DNA of 64,000 bases from Lepiota brunneoincarnata (taxonomy: Eukaryota > Basidiomycota > Agaricomycetes > Agaricales > Agaricaceae): contig JAEBUN010000055.1 of assembly GCA_023014365.1 (NCBI GenBank), forward strand, positions 155,408 to 219,407. Reading direction: 5' to 3'. The position numbers were made by a program, and so were the translations under genes. Under the pieces are notes generated by a model, which searched no databases, was not told the origin of the DNA, and saw only the letters and a program-made list of their open reading frames with translations. Positions within the stretch are counted from its first letter, which is position 1. Every line of letters begins with the position of its first letter. Of the stretch, positions 34,601 to 46,100 are shown in pieces.

Positions 34601-35259
34601 GCGCCGTATCGAACGACCTGACTCTTGTGTCGGATTCGGTCAAAGACCTTACCGAGAGAGCCCTGGATTGCTTCCCAGAGTGGGCTCTCAGTCACCCCGG
34701 CAACGGGCGACAGAGTCAGCTGTGCCTCCAAGAAGGAGAGCTCGGCACGCTTGTGGGCAATGCCTCTCGTCAGCTCAGCCTTTCGGTAAGCGACATCGCT
34801 CTCCGTAAACGCCGCAACAGCTTGCGGGTTCTCGGAGATATAAGACTTGGTGAACGCAAACGGCGTCCGCCTAGCCTTAAGCTCGGATGGGAACGTACCC
34901 GAGGTCTGGTGCTCCTCCAAGCGACGGAGGGACACCTTACAGGTCTCAACCTGGCGGCGGGTTTTCATGCCCTCCACCAGGTACGGACGCAGAGCATCCC
35001 TGTAAGACCCCGGCATACATGCCAGGAGATCGGCAAGCGATGCAGCAGCCCTGATGGGCGCGCGGCGAGCCGACCCGAGTTGTGTCTCTGACACCGAGAC
35101 CTCTCCGGTCGCGGCGTCGTGGCGCAGGCCGCCAAGCGATCGGGTGACCGCGAGGGCGACCGAGGCAGCCGGAGACGCAGCACGTACACGGGCCCGCGAG
35201 GACCCGGCAGTGCCGCCGCCAGTCGAGGATCCCGCCTTTTTGTTGGTACGAGGGGGCAT
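31656..35259 (-). pseudogene. Penelope-like reverse transcriptase ORF of PLE-7, one frameshift
   Basis: From ATG 35259 the frame stays open for over 1100 codons. Order: basic Ser/Ala/Gly-rich N-terminus, helical region to about residue 290, low-complexity charged linker, then the PLE core with TDKNLGCAVAPRAWI, YVIPKIHKTPVAARPILP, GDVVAFYPHVDV, GLAMGVASSPDLAN, YIDD (residues 875-878), VFLDMML and the thumb-like HFERIPWISFHPLYVKKGTF. A single extra A in the run at 31876-31878, compared with PLE-11, shifts the last ~70 codons and gives a false stop at 31699. Restoring frame would end at 31656, 1200 aa in all, matching family B length. No GIY-YIG or other endonuclease is seen. The lesion is in a homopolymer, so assembly error is possible. 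Confidence 0.88.
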
Positions 35260-35307
35260 TGCGGGGGATCGGGGGAGGTCGAGAGAGTTGTTGGCTCTGA
35301 AATGTGT

Positions 35308-35320
35308 TTAGGGTTAGGAA
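35308..35320 (+). repeat. Short telomere-like seam inside PLE-7 (leader/pLTR joint)
   Basis: TTTAGGGTTAGG, under two repeats, only about 50 bp from the ATG. The same seam with the same flanks occurs at 53576-53588. Confidence 0.8.
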
Positions 35321-35353
35321 AGGGGGCGTATAAACACGAGTCGCGACGGAGGG

Positions 35354-35418
35354 GCGCAACGGGTTGTTGGGGTTTCCAACTACCCACCCGTTTCGTCTTA
35401 TAAAGACTCATCAGGCGC
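35354..35418 (-). ncRNA. Hammerhead ribozyme 8 (PLE-7, 5' pLTR)
   Basis: Complete motif. It sits about 100 bp upstream of the RT start codon on the element sense strand. Cleavage between 35358 and 35357 would give an RNA beginning GCGCCCCUCCG, then the C-rich telomere complement, then the RT leader. Confidence 0.88.
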
Positions 35419-35508
35419 ACGATATCCGTCAGATACCTGCCGTCCAATCGATTGTCGCCGATAGCGATCGATTGCGATTTTGATCGATAGATCAAAATCC
35501 GCGGAACG

Positions 35509-35516
35509 TATTTATA
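35509..35516 (-). promoter_or_regulatory. TATA-like box in the A-type pLTR
   Basis: TATAAATA on the minus strand, about 90 bp upstream of the hammerhead and about 250 bp upstream of the RT ATG. The same box is present in other A1/A3 copies (for example PLE-3 and PLE-5). No start site is shown. Confidence 0.45.
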
Positions 35517-35617
35517 ATCCCCCCGTTAATAACAGGTGAAAATAGGATTAAAAACTTAACTTCGAGTTTCAAAACTTACCGCGCTGACTTAGACGCGCGC
35601 TTGCGTCTGGGAAAAGT

Positions 35618-35702
35618 CACGTGATCGTGCGACCGGTCACGTGCCATCGGGCTATGTTACCCGACGACGGAACAATCCGGGCCGGGGTAGGGCCGTCACG
35701 TG
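35618..35702 (-). promoter_or_regulatory. Three CACGTG boxes in the A-type pLTR
   Basis: CACGTG at 35618-35623, 35638-35643 and 35697-35702; the outer two are in TCACGTGA-type palindromes. The trio, with the same spacing, is kept in all A copies long enough to contain it, and family B has its own trio. CACGTG is the core site of bHLH factors such as Cbf1/Pho4 in fungi; use here is inferred. Confidence 0.5.
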
Positions 35703-35867
35703 ACAACGTAACAAGGTGCACTTTCGCACGGGGTCCAAGCGTGAGAACTTGTGAAACCCGGCACCGGCGACATGATTTACCGGTGGCGGTGTACTTACCT
35801 TAGATGGCTATCCTTCCCACGGGTCTGCTAGAGGACGCCCCGCCCGACCGAGCCGGTTAGGTCCGGT

Positions 35868-35895
35868 TAGGTTCGGGTTAGGGTTAGGGTTAGGA
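35868..35895 (+). repeat. Telomeric seam at the inner telomere-like tract (PLE-7/PLE-8)
   Basis: The element's own GGTTAGGTTCGGGTTAGG runs without a break into GGGTTAGGGTTAGG, then the 3' end of PLE-8. The cut therefore fell in a sequence that already looked like telomere. Confidence 0.82.
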
Positions 35896-35929
35896 AAGGG
35901 GGCGTATAACACACGAGTCGCGACGGAGG

Positions 35930-35995
35930 GCGCAACGGGTCGTTGGGGTTTCCAACTACCCACCCGTTTCGTCTTATAAAAGACTCATCAGGCGC
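35930..35995 (-). ncRNA. Hammerhead ribozyme 9 (PLE-8), A4 form
   Basis: Stem II loop is UUUUAUAA, one base longer; the stem III inner joint has CGA in place of ACA. Core and cleavage site are unchanged. Confidence 0.87.
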
Positions 35996-36954
35996 ACGAT
36001 GTCCGTCAGACACCTGCCGTCCAATCGATGGCCGCGATAGCGGCATCGATTGCGAACGTAATCAATCGATAACGTTCCGCGGATCGCGTTATATAATCCC
36101 CCGAATAATCGGTGAAACTTAGAAATATAACTTACTATCGGCTTACGTAAACCTACCGTACTGACTTTAGCGCGCGTATTGGCGCTGAGAAAAGTCACGT
36201 GATCGTGCGACCGGTCACGTGCCATCGGGCTATGTTACCCGACGGCGGAACAATCCGGGCCGGGGTAGGGCCGTCACGTGACAACGTGGCAAGGTGCACT
36301 TTCGCACGGGGTCCAAGCGTGGGAAGCTTGTGAAAGCCGGCACCGGCGACATGAATAACCGGTGGCGGGGTACTTACCTTAGGTGGCTATCCTTCCCACG
36401 GGGCTGCTAAAGGACACCCCGCCCGAAACCGCCGGTTAGGTCCGGTTAGGTTCGGGTTAGGGGGACGCATGGTATTAGTATGCTGTCCTTGTTGGGAAGG
36501 TAAGGTAGTACTTACCGCAAAAACGATCCGCACGGCATATAACCGGCAGAGTAGCGAGTTAACCGCCACCAGGGATCGAACTTACGTTGTTATCCGTATA
36601 CGCGACCACTACTAGTTAATAGACTTAGGAAGGGGGCATAACCGCCCCCCCAGACATGGTTCCGGGTTACGCCGCACCATCTCACCCAAACCGATAAAAG
36701 GCCACCTATTTAAAAACCTGTTTTCGCGTGCTGCGATCGAAGCGCAGGTCGTGCAACACCGAAGTCTTCTAACGACGGCGTCCCAGGAAGGTTACTCAAG
36801 ATCAGCAAATATGGGCCGGCCGACATACGGGAATCACCCCGCAGAGGTCGGTACCCGAACGCCCAGGGATTTCCCCGTTTGGGCGCCGACTTGGTACCAG
36901 TCGCCGCAGCCATTGTGCGGACAACTACGGCTGGCATGGTATACCACGTAAGCC

Positions 36955-37918
36955 TTATCTATCAACGTTGATGATCGCGAGCCACGGATCAGGCGTTTTC
37001 TCACGATGGTGTTCTACCGCCGGAGCGGAAGAAGAGGCCACGGGAGCTCGAGCTTCTTCGTGAAAGAAGTCGGTAATTAACGCCTGGCGGTCGCGCCGCG
37101 CGAGAACAGAAGCACGCCAGATTGACGTGAGGTCCATTATTTGCCGGGTTCTTTTCTTCGAAACCAGCAAACGGCGACCAAAAAGACCGAGCTTATCTAG
37201 GCGAAGGAAGGGTCCTTGCCAACCAGAGTCGACACACCAATCTTTCGCAACCTCGGACAAGTCGGGCTCATCCTCGGTGCGATCGATCTTAGTGAAGACC
37301 TTAGTCAGCTCAGACGCTAACTTCGGGATACCTAGTTTCACCAGATCCAGGGGTAACGGTACGTTATTCCGGCCCCTGACATCCAGACGGGCGAAGACGT
37401 TCATAGCCTGCGCCCAGCCAGTCTTTATACTGTCCTCAAGTTCGTGAGCGTTGAATAAGTCCCAGGAGATGTTAAATTCGCTCTTTAAGACGAGCACGTC
37501 AGCCGCCGGCGGCGAAGACTCCCTAAGCCTCGCATCCCACCGCGCACGGTAGTTATCTCTTAACCATGCAGCTATTAACATCGGAGGATAGCCACGCGCT
37601 ATGTAGATATCCGAAGCTTCTCTACAAGCCATCACGTAATCGTCAAAACGTGAAGAAAGCGTGGCGAGCCTCGACAGCTCACTGCAAAACGTCCCTTTCT
37701 TGACGTAAAGCGGGTGAAAGCTGATCCAGGGTATACGCTCAAAGTGGTTCATCGGTTTTCTGTACGCCTTATGATGGAGGCGACCGTTTGCCGTAAACAG
37801 CATCATGTCCAGGAAAACCATATATTGGTTTGATGATGACCACGTAATGGTACAATTATCGTACTTAAGATTGTCGGCGAGGAGCCGTAAAGCATCCTCC
37901 TCGTGATACGCGTATACG
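36955..37918 (-). pseudogene. PLE-8 RT ORF, C-terminal part
   Basis: The remnant starts just after YIDD (LVYAYHEEDALRLL) and keeps NCTITWSSSNQYMVFLDMML, the thumb and the C-terminal tail to the stop at 36955. It stays open in frame across the telomeric seam into PLE-9 3' sequence, giving a 368-codon chimeric frame from 38061. With palm motifs A-C gone, it cannot be an active RT. Confidence 0.85.
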
Positions 37919-37930
37919 AGGGTTAGGGTA
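37919..37930 (+). repeat. Telomeric seam between PLE-8 and PLE-9
   Basis: GGTTAGGGTAGG, about two repeats, one lacking a T. Joins an A4 truncation point to a B-type 3' end. Confidence 0.8.
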
Positions 37931-37961
37931 GGAGGAAATATACGACGGCGAGCGTGGACGG

Positions 37962-38026
37962 GCGCAACGGGGTCGTTAGTATTAAACGATCCCACCCGTT
38001 TCGTCTTATAAAGACTCGTCAGGCGC
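37962..38026 (-). ncRNA. Hammerhead ribozyme 10 (PLE-9)
   Basis: Family B form with CUGACGA core; identical to PLE-6. Confidence 0.88.
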
Positions 38027-39044
38027 ACGATTAGTCCACAGACTCTTACCTGCCCGACCAATCGGAAGACTTACACTTATCTTACCGATCGGGAAGCACA
38101 GTGGCTGTGCATTCCGTGGAACACTTAATAATTAAAGTTATAACTCACTTATTTCACCGAGGGAAAAGTCACGTGCCCAAGAAATCACGTGGAGAAAATC
38201 ACGTGACCGTGGGAAGAAACATCGGGCGACTGACTCCGATGGAATCGGACTTCTCACGGGGTCGGACTTACCTCAGCACACAGGTCCGAGTGCCTCCCAA
38301 AAGACTTACAGATCCGCCCTAACCGGGGTTCTCACGCTACCGTAGGAAATCGCACATGACTCCGGGCCGACAGGTCCGGGTGAGTTATTAATAGGACATG
38401 ACGTACCTATTAGCGCACACATACCGAAGTGGTTGATCTTCGCACGGTCCTAAAGAGGAAGCCCCTTCCTACGCCACCCCGAGCGAGCGCAAAGTACGGG
38501 CTCGGTTAGGTTTCGGTTAGGGTTAGGGGGGTTCCCACGGTTAGTGTGGGTCCTCTCTGATGCGAAGGTAAGATATGTGCTTACCGCAAAAGTTCCGCGT
38601 CGGGCGGCGACCGTAAAAACGGCGCCCACCACAAGGTTTGAAGTTGGGGATCTACCCTGGACTTACGGTCGATTCTCGGCTTCTCAGTAAACGTACTTAG
38701 GGGGGACGGCCATCGGTAGGCGGGTCCCTTTCAATAGAGGTTCCTGCGGTCCGCTGCACCAGCGCTCCCTACCGATAAATGGCCACCACTTGAAATCCTG
38801 TTTTCGCGTGCCGGCTCTCGAAGTCCGGGTCGTGCAGAGCGAAGTCTTCAAACAACGCCCCCCAGGCAGGTTACCAAGATCAGTTTTTACGGGCCCCGCC
38901 GACGTCAGTCAATCACGACCAACGCCGGTCCGCAGCAATGGCTAGGTTTCCCATAACGCCAAAGGACTTAGCCGATTGTGGACGCGCAATGGCGTGCAGC
39001 CGTAAACGCGACAGACGCAACCGGTACCTCTAAGCCATATCCGT

Positions 39045-39601
39045 CTACCTAGCAGCTTCGAATACATTCAGCCAGGTATCAAGCGTTCTCTGTCTCTGAT
39101 GAACTTCAAAGACGTCCTCAACCGCTTGTCGATCTCTTTGAGTAAGAACAACTTTCCGCCAAACGGCGGCGAGATCCATAATCTGCGTGGTTCGTTTCTT
39201 AGAAACTAACACGCGTCTGGGTAAAAGATCGAGTTTATCGAGCCTTAAAAAACGACCGCGACGGCTTTCTCCCACCTTACTAGGGTCAGCATCCGCGAGA
39301 ACATTAAAGTCCCCGGTTGAGCCTTCCGGTTCCGATAGAAGTCGGCGCATCTCGTCGAAGTTCAAGACACGTTTCGGGAGCATTCCGGGAGCAACTGCGA
39401 GCTCTTTACGCATGTCCGAAGCGTCCGGGGCAAAGAACCTCATGGCCTGTGCCCACCCGTCTTTAAGTTGTTCTTCCAACTTCTGAACGTTAAAGAAATC
39501 CCAGGAGGCGTTGAACTCGCTTTTCAGAACAAGCACGTCTGCTTGTGGCGGCGAGCTCTCACGTAACCTCGCATCCCACCGCGCTTGGTAGTTATCTCTA
39601 A
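39045..39601 (-). pseudogene. PLE-9 RT ORF, C-terminal remnant
   Basis: Encodes the post-thumb tail of the family B protein (DVLVLKSEFNASWDFFNVQK onward) to the stop at 39045. All RT motifs are lost to 5' truncation. Confidence 0.85.
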
Positions 39602-39621
39602 GGGTTAGGGTTAGGGTTAGG
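39600..39621 (+). repeat. Telomeric seam between PLE-9 and PLE-10
   Basis: AGGGTTAGGGTTAGGGTTAGG, three regular repeats. Confidence 0.85.
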
Positions 39622-39657
39622 AAAAGGGGAGCTCAAATACACGAGTCGCGACGGAGG

Positions 39658-39722
39658 GCGCAACGGGTTGTTGGGGTTTCCAACTACCCACCCGTTTCGT
39701 CTTATAAAGACTCATCAGGCGC
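39658..39722 (-). ncRNA. Hammerhead ribozyme 11 (PLE-10)
   Basis: Complete motif, family A form. Cleavage predicted between 39662 and 39661. Confidence 0.88.
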
Positions 39723-40688
39723 ACGATATCCGTCAGATACCTGCCGTCCAATCGATTGTCGCCGATAGCGATCGACTGCGATCGGTTACTTGCGTAACGC
39801 GATCCGCGGAACGTGTACGTAATCCCCCCATCAAATGGGCGAAAATAGATTAAATACTTATCGTCGAGTTTCAAAACCATCGCCGTGCTGACTTTGGCGC
39901 GCGCTTACGCCTGGGAAAAGTCACGTGATCGTGCGACCGGTCACGTGCCATCGGGCTATGTTACCCGACGACGGAACAATCCGGGCCGGGGTAGGGCCGT
40001 CACGTGACAACGCAACAAGGTGCACTTTCGCACGGGGTCCAAGCGTGGGAGACTTGTGAAACCCGGCACCGGGGACATGAATACCCGGTGGCGGTGTACT
40101 TACCTTAGGTGGCTGTCCTTCCCACGGGTCTGCTAGAGTACGCCCCGCCCGACCGGGACGGTTAGGTCCGGGTTAGGTCAGGGTTAGGGGTGAGCTTGGT
40201 ATTAGTAAGCCGCACTCGTTGGGAAGGTAAGGTAGTACTTACCGCAAAGAACGTTCCGCACGGCATATAACCGGCGAAGAAGCGAGTTAACCGCCACCAG
40301 GGGGAGAACTTGCGTTGTTTACCGCTTGACGCGAGAGCTACTTTTCGAGAGACTTAGGAAGGAGGCATAACCGCCCCCCCAGACGTGGTTCCGGGTTACG
40401 CCGCACCATCACACCCAAACCGATAAAAGGCCACCTATTTAAAAACCTGTTTTCGCGTGCTGCGATCGAAGCGCAGGTCGTGCAACCCCGAAGTCTTCTA
40501 ACAACGGGGTCCCAGGAAGGTTACTCAAGATCAGCAAATATGGGCCGGCCGACATACAGGAATCACCCCGCAGAGGTCGGTACCCGAACGCCCAGGGATT
40601 TCCCCATTTGGGCGCCGACTTGGTACCAGTCGCCGCAGCTAGGTTGTGCGGACAACTACGGCTGGCATGGTATACCACGTAAGCCATA

Positions 40689-42068
40689 TCAATCGAAGTT
40701 CGCAATCGCGATCCACGGATCAGGCGTCTTCTCACGATGGTGTTCTACCGCCGGAGCGGAAGAAGAGGCCACGGGAGCTCGAGCTTCGGCGAAGAAGTCG
40801 GTTATTAACGCCTGGCGGTCGCGCCGCGCGAGGACGGAAGCACGCCAGATTGACGTGAGATCCATTATCTGTCGGGTTCTTTTCTTCGAAACCAACAGAC
40901 GTCGACCAAAAAGACCGAGCTTATCTAGCCGCAAAAAGGGTCCTTGCCAACCCTCGTCTAAACACCAATCCTTTGCACACTCCGCCAAGTCAGCCTCGGC
41001 TTCAGCACGCGGGATCTTAGTAAAGAGTCGCATCAGCTCAAACGCCTTCTTGGGAAGGCCTAGTTTCACAAGGTTATACGGGAGCGGGACGTTACGCTGC
41101 CCCCGCATATCGAGTCGGGCGAAGGTGTTCATAGCCTGCGCCCACCCGGTCTTAATCGCGTCCTCAAGTTCTTGAGCGTTGAACATATCCCAGGAGACGT
41201 TGTATTCGCTTTTCAGCACAAGTACGCCATTCGCTGGCGGTACGGACTCCCTAAGCCGTACATCCCAACGTACTCGGTAGTTATCACGGAGCCAAGCCGC
41301 GATCAACGTCGGAGGGTAGCCGCGCGCGATGTAGATATCCGAAGCTTCTCTACACGCCATCACGTAATCGTTAAAACGCGATGAGAGCGCGGCGAGCCTC
41401 GATAGCTCCGAAACGAACGTGCCTTTCTTCACGTACAACGGATGGAAGCTAATCCAGGGTATGCGCTCAAAGTGGTTCATCGGTTTCCTATACGGCTTAT
41501 GCTCAAGCCGACCGTTTGCCGTAAACAGCATCATGTCAAGGAAAACCATAAATTGATCCGAAGATGACCACGTAATAGTACAGTTATCGAATCTAAGATT
41601 GTCGCTAAGTAAGCTCAACGCGTCCTTCTCGTTATACGCATAAACGAGTGCGAGGCAATCATCGATGTAGCGACCGTAGTACGCCACGTCAGGGGACCGG
41701 AGGGCGTCGCACTTCTCCTCGAAGTATACGCCGTAGAGGTTCGCTAGGTCGGGGCTTGACGCCACCCCCATCGCGAGCCCACGGGCCTGCCGGTAGTATT
41801 TCCCTTGGAACTGCACTAGTAAGTTGTCGTCCGCTGCCCGCATGCATTCCCGTAACAGCTGTACTTTAGCTGCTGCACGCGTCGCGTCGAAGTCGGTGTC
41901 ATCGACTTCTGGCTCTGCCTCGGCTAACCAACGGGTGTAGTACTCTTCGGCAAAGGAGTGTGCCTTTTGTACATCCACGTGGGGATAGAAAGCGACAACG
42001 TCGCCCGAGACAAAGTATAAACGTTTAAGCATACCGTTCTCGAATCGGAACTGCGGTAGCGACAACTT
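40689..42068 (-). pseudogene. PLE-10 RT ORF, N-terminally truncated but open
   Basis: Starts at KLSLPQFRFENG and keeps GDVVAFYPHVDV, GLAMGVASSPDLAN, YIDD and the thumb through a normal stop at 40689. The N-terminal half, with the DKN motif, is gone. The frame stays open across the telomeric seam, where the repeat is read as Pro-Asn, and on through PLE-11 ribozyme sequence, giving a 527-codon chimeric ORF from 42272. Probably accidental. Confidence 0.82.
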
Positions 42069-42096
42069 GGGGTTAGGGTTAGGGTTAGGGTTAGGG
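42069..42096 (+). repeat. Telomeric seam between PLE-10 and PLE-11
   Basis: GGGGTTAGGGTTAGGGTTAG plus one more unit: four regular repeats, among the cleanest seams in the array. Confidence 0.87.
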
Positions 42097-42130
42097 AAGG
42101 GGGGACTAAAACACGAGTCGCGACGGTGGG

Positions 42131-42195
42131 GCGCAACGGGTTGTTGGGGTTTCCAACTACCCACCCGTTTCGTCTTATAAAGACTCATCAGGCGC
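42131..42195 (-). ncRNA. Hammerhead ribozyme 12 (PLE-11, 3' pLTR)
   Basis: Complete motif, family A form. Confidence 0.88.
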
Positions 42196-43166
42196 ACGAT
42201 ATCCGTCAGATACCTGCCGTCCAATCGATTGTCGCCGATAGCGATCGATTGCGATTTTGATCGATAGATCAAAATCCGCGGAACGTATTTATAATCCCCC
42301 CGTTAATAACAGGTGAAAATAGGATTAAAAACTTAACTTCGAGTTTCAAAACTTACCGCGCTGACTTAGACGCGCGCTTGCGTCTGGGAAAAGTCACGTG
42401 ATCGTGCGACCGGTCACGTGCCATCGGGCTATGTTACCCGACGACGGAACAATCCGGGCCGGGGTAGGGCCGTCACGTGACAACGTAACAAGGTGCACTT
42501 TCGCACGGGGTCCAAGCGTGAGAACTTGTGAAACCCGGCACCGGTGACATGATTTACCGGTGGCGGTGTACTTACCTTAGATGGCTATCCTTCCCACGGG
42601 TCTGCTAGAGGACGCCCCGCCCGACCGAGCCGGTTAGGTCCGGTTAGGTTCGGGTTCGGGTTAGGGGGTAACATAGTATTAGTATGTCGCCCTCGTCGGG
42701 AAGGTAAGGTAGTACTTACCGCAAAGAACGCTCCGCACGGCATATAACCGGCGTTTTAAAGCGAGTTAACCGCCATCAGGGGTCGAACTTACGTTGTTTA
42801 CCGTTTACGCGAAAGTTACTATTCGAGAGACTTAGGAAGGGGGCATAACCGCCCCCCCAGACGTGGTTCCGGGTTACGCCGCACCATCACACCCAAACCG
42901 ATAAAAGGCCACCTATTTAAAAACCTGTTTTCGCGTGCTGCGATCGAAGCGCAGGTCGTGCAACCCCGAAGTCTTCTAACAACGGGGTCCCAGGAAGGTT
43001 ACTCAAGATCAGCAAATATGGGCCGGCCGACATACGGGAATCACCCCGCAGAGGTCGGTACCCGAACGCCCAGGGATTTCCCCATGTGGGCGCCGACTTG
43101 GTACCAGTCGCCGCAGCTAGGTTGTGCGGACAACTACGGCTGGCATGGTATACCACGTAAGCCATA

Positions 43167-46100
43167 TCAATCGAAGTTCGCAATCGCGATCCACGGATCA
43201 GGCGTCTTCTCACGGTGGTGTTCTACCGCCGGAGCGGAAGAAGAGGCCACGGGAGCTCGAGCTTCGGCGAAGAAGTCGGTTATTAACGCCTGGCGGTCGC
43301 GCCGCGCGAGAACAGAAGCACGCCAAATTGACGTAAGGTCCATTATCTGTCGGGTTCTTTTCTTCGAAACCAACAGACGGCGACCGAAGAGACCGAGTCT
43401 ATCTAGGCGTAAGAAAGGTCCTTGCCAACCCGAATCTAAACACCAATCCTTTGCACACTCCGCCAAGTCAGCCTCGGCTTCAGCACGCGGGATCTTAGTA
43501 AAGAGACGCATCAACTCGGACGCCTTCTTAGGGATACCTAGTTTGGTCAGATCGTACGGAAGCGGTACGTTATTCCGCCCCCGGACGTCTGCACGGGCGA
43601 AGACATTCATTGCCTGCGCCCACCCAGTCTTCATACTGTCCTCAAGTTCGTGAGCATTAAACATGTCCCAGGATATGTTGTATTCGCTTTTTAGCACAAG
43701 CACGCCATTCGCTGGCGGTACGGACTCCCTTAGCCGTACATCCCAACGTGCTCGGTAGTTATCGCGAAGCCAAGCGGCGATCAACAACGGAGGGTAGCCA
43801 CGCGCAATGTAGATATCCGAAGCTTCTCTACATGCCTTCACGTAATCGTCGAAACGCGAAGAAAGCGCGGCAAGCCTCGACAGCTCTGATACAAACGTCC
43901 CTTTCTTAACGTAAAGGGGATGAAAGCTGATCCAAGGAATGCGCTCAAAGTGGTTCATCGGTTTCCTATACGCCTTATGGTGGAGGCGACCGTTTGCCGT
44001 AAACAGCATCATGTCTAGGAACACCATGTATTGATCCGAAGATGACCACGTAATAGTACAGTTATCGAACATTAAATTATCTCTGAGTAGCCGCAAAGCA
44101 TCCTCCTCTCGAAACGCATACACGAGAGCGAGACAATCGTCGATGTAGCGTCCATAGAACGCCACGTCGGGTGACCGTAGGACTGCGCACTCCTCCTCGA
44201 AGTGTACGCCGTAGATGTTCGCGAGATCGGGGCTCGAAGCCACACCCATCGCTAGACCACGGGCCTGACGGTAATATTTACCCTGGAACTGTACCAGTAA
44301 GTTGTCGTCCGCTGCCCGCATGCATTCCCGTAACAGCTGTACTTTAGCTGCTGCATGCGTTGCGTCGAAGTCAGCATCTTCGACTTCCGGCTCTGACTCG
44401 GCTAACCACCGGGTGTAATATTCTTCGGCATAGGAGTGTGCCTTTTGAACATCCACGTGTGGGTAGAACGCGACAACGTCGCCCGAGACAAAGTATAGAC
44501 GCTTGAGCATACCGTTCTCGAATCGGAACTGCGGTAGCGACAACTTGCTCAATTTTATCGCCAGATCCTTAGATCCATGTATAACGTATGGCGCCGATTG
44601 GATAATCGGTTTGAGACTTTTGCTTACGTACTTCCCTGCAGGCCCTTGCGGGACGGAGTGGCACGGTAAAATCGGCCGAGTAGCTACCGGTGTCTTATGT
44701 ATTTTAGGAATGACATAAAACGTCGGGATCGAACTAGGTTCGACCGATAACTGACTCCGGAAGAAGCGGGGAAGCTGCGATTGAATGCCGAAATCTTCCG
44801 ACAATCTCGCGATGCTCTTAATGTGGTTATTTTTATCACAAAGTATATTGTACGCCGTAACGGCGCTAACCGGTTCGTAATCTACACGGTTCGACAATAA
44901 CGAGAGCGCTTTATCAATGATCCAGGCACGCGGGGCAACTGCGCAACCAAGGTTCTTATCGGTCGCTACTACGACGAGTTCGTGGGACGTCAAGTAGTCG
45001 CGGAGTTTGGCCACCGGGGGAGCAAGCGCGTGCTTGTAACGGTCCCCTTCGTGTTCATCTGTCGGCATATCAGAAACCATTTTATCAATGGCCCTACGAC
45101 CGCACCAGATACCATACTCGAATACCCTATCCAACTGGTGCATCGCGACGCGGTTAGGCTTCGGCGGACAGTAGTCTGGATCAAAGTCGTCTTTAGCATC
45201 TTCGGCGTCAGTGGCTTTAAACCACATCGACCAGCGGAGACGATCGACGAAATCGTCCCAAGCCGAGTTAATTAGCGTAACGTTCGACTTAGTCGGGAGC
45301 ATATACTTCATTCCCGCACTCAGATGCATGCTGATGTCACGCGGTATATCACAAGAAATCATATGTATACTGCTACGGTAGCGCATGGACTCTATAACTA
45401 CAACAGGAGTCCGTAACAGTATATACTTGTACGCGTGCTGAGGGGTAACCGTGAGTAACCAATCCGGGTACGTGCTGGGGGACGCCCAGTCGAAAGGTTT
45501 AGGACTACCCTTTGGAAAGAGGGCCGCATGCACCTCTTCCTCCCTTTCGCCCTCGTAAAACTGGGTGGAGGTCGGGGACTAGTTCCCCCTCGATCGACCG
45601 CCTCTTTTCCCGCCCTGCCGGCGCCTCGCTTGCGACGTTGGCGGTCCTTGGCAGCCGGAGCCGCCGTAACCTTCCTCCTTCGCGCGTGCGCCCCGCTCCT
45701 GTTTCTTCGCAGGGGGCTTCTGTTAAGATAGAAAGTAAATCTGCTGGTAAGTGTGAAGATCAGTCGCGTGGATCGAATACGCGTTCACCTTTTCCCCTTC
45801 TTCTCCTTGCCTTCAGGAGAGCGGTTACCCGCTTGTCGACCAGCTGGCGATCGACTCGGCGGTGATGGCGGGTGCGGTCGACCGGGCCAGCGGCTTCGTC
45901 AACCTCCATCTCAAAAACTCTCCTTCAGTGCCTTCTTCTTTTCCATCTTCGCCTCCTCCGCGAGTATCTGATCTTCGACGAAGCAACGGCCCGTCCGAAG
46001 ATGGCGGGAACGTCCTCTAAGAGTTCGACGTATTCCCGGAGGATAGAAGGATCCTCCCGCCATCCGAGCTTTACAGGGTGCCCATGCGAATCAGCGGTGG

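Larger units (their letters stand above)
30586..35878 (-). mobile_element. PLE-7, family A3, near full-length with 5' pLTR
   Basis: The copy holds 3' region 30586-31655, ORF 31656-35259, leader to about 35305, a short TTTAGGGTTAGG seam, and 35318-35878 as a second copy of the A3 3' region. I treat that last piece as the element's own 5' pLTR because it is the same subfamily and the seam is identical to that of PLE-14. The pLTR ends exactly in its inner telomere-like tract. The ORF has one frameshift near its end. Confidence 0.82.
35893..37918 (-). mobile_element. PLE-8, family A4, 5'-truncated
   Basis: A4 is marked by GGCGTATAACACAC, one extra base in the ribozyme stem II loop, and a diverged region 5' of the TATA position. 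The 3' region and the C-terminal part of the RT ORF are present; the cut is at GTATACGAG, just downstream of the YIDD codons. Confidence 0.87.
37928..39601 (-). mobile_element. PLE-9, family B, 5'-truncated
   Basis: Complete B 3' region (38521-region inner telomere-like tract included) plus about 185 codons of the ORF end. The cut is at TAGTTATCTCTA, where the native B sequence continues AGCCAAGC; TAAG is shared with the telomere repeat. Confidence 0.87.
39618..42068 (-). mobile_element. PLE-10, family A2, 5'-truncated
   Basis: A2 3' region followed by the C-terminal ~460 codons of the RT ORF, including palm motifs. Cut at GCGACAACTTG. Very close to PLE-15 over the shared part but cut elsewhere. 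Confidence 0.87.
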
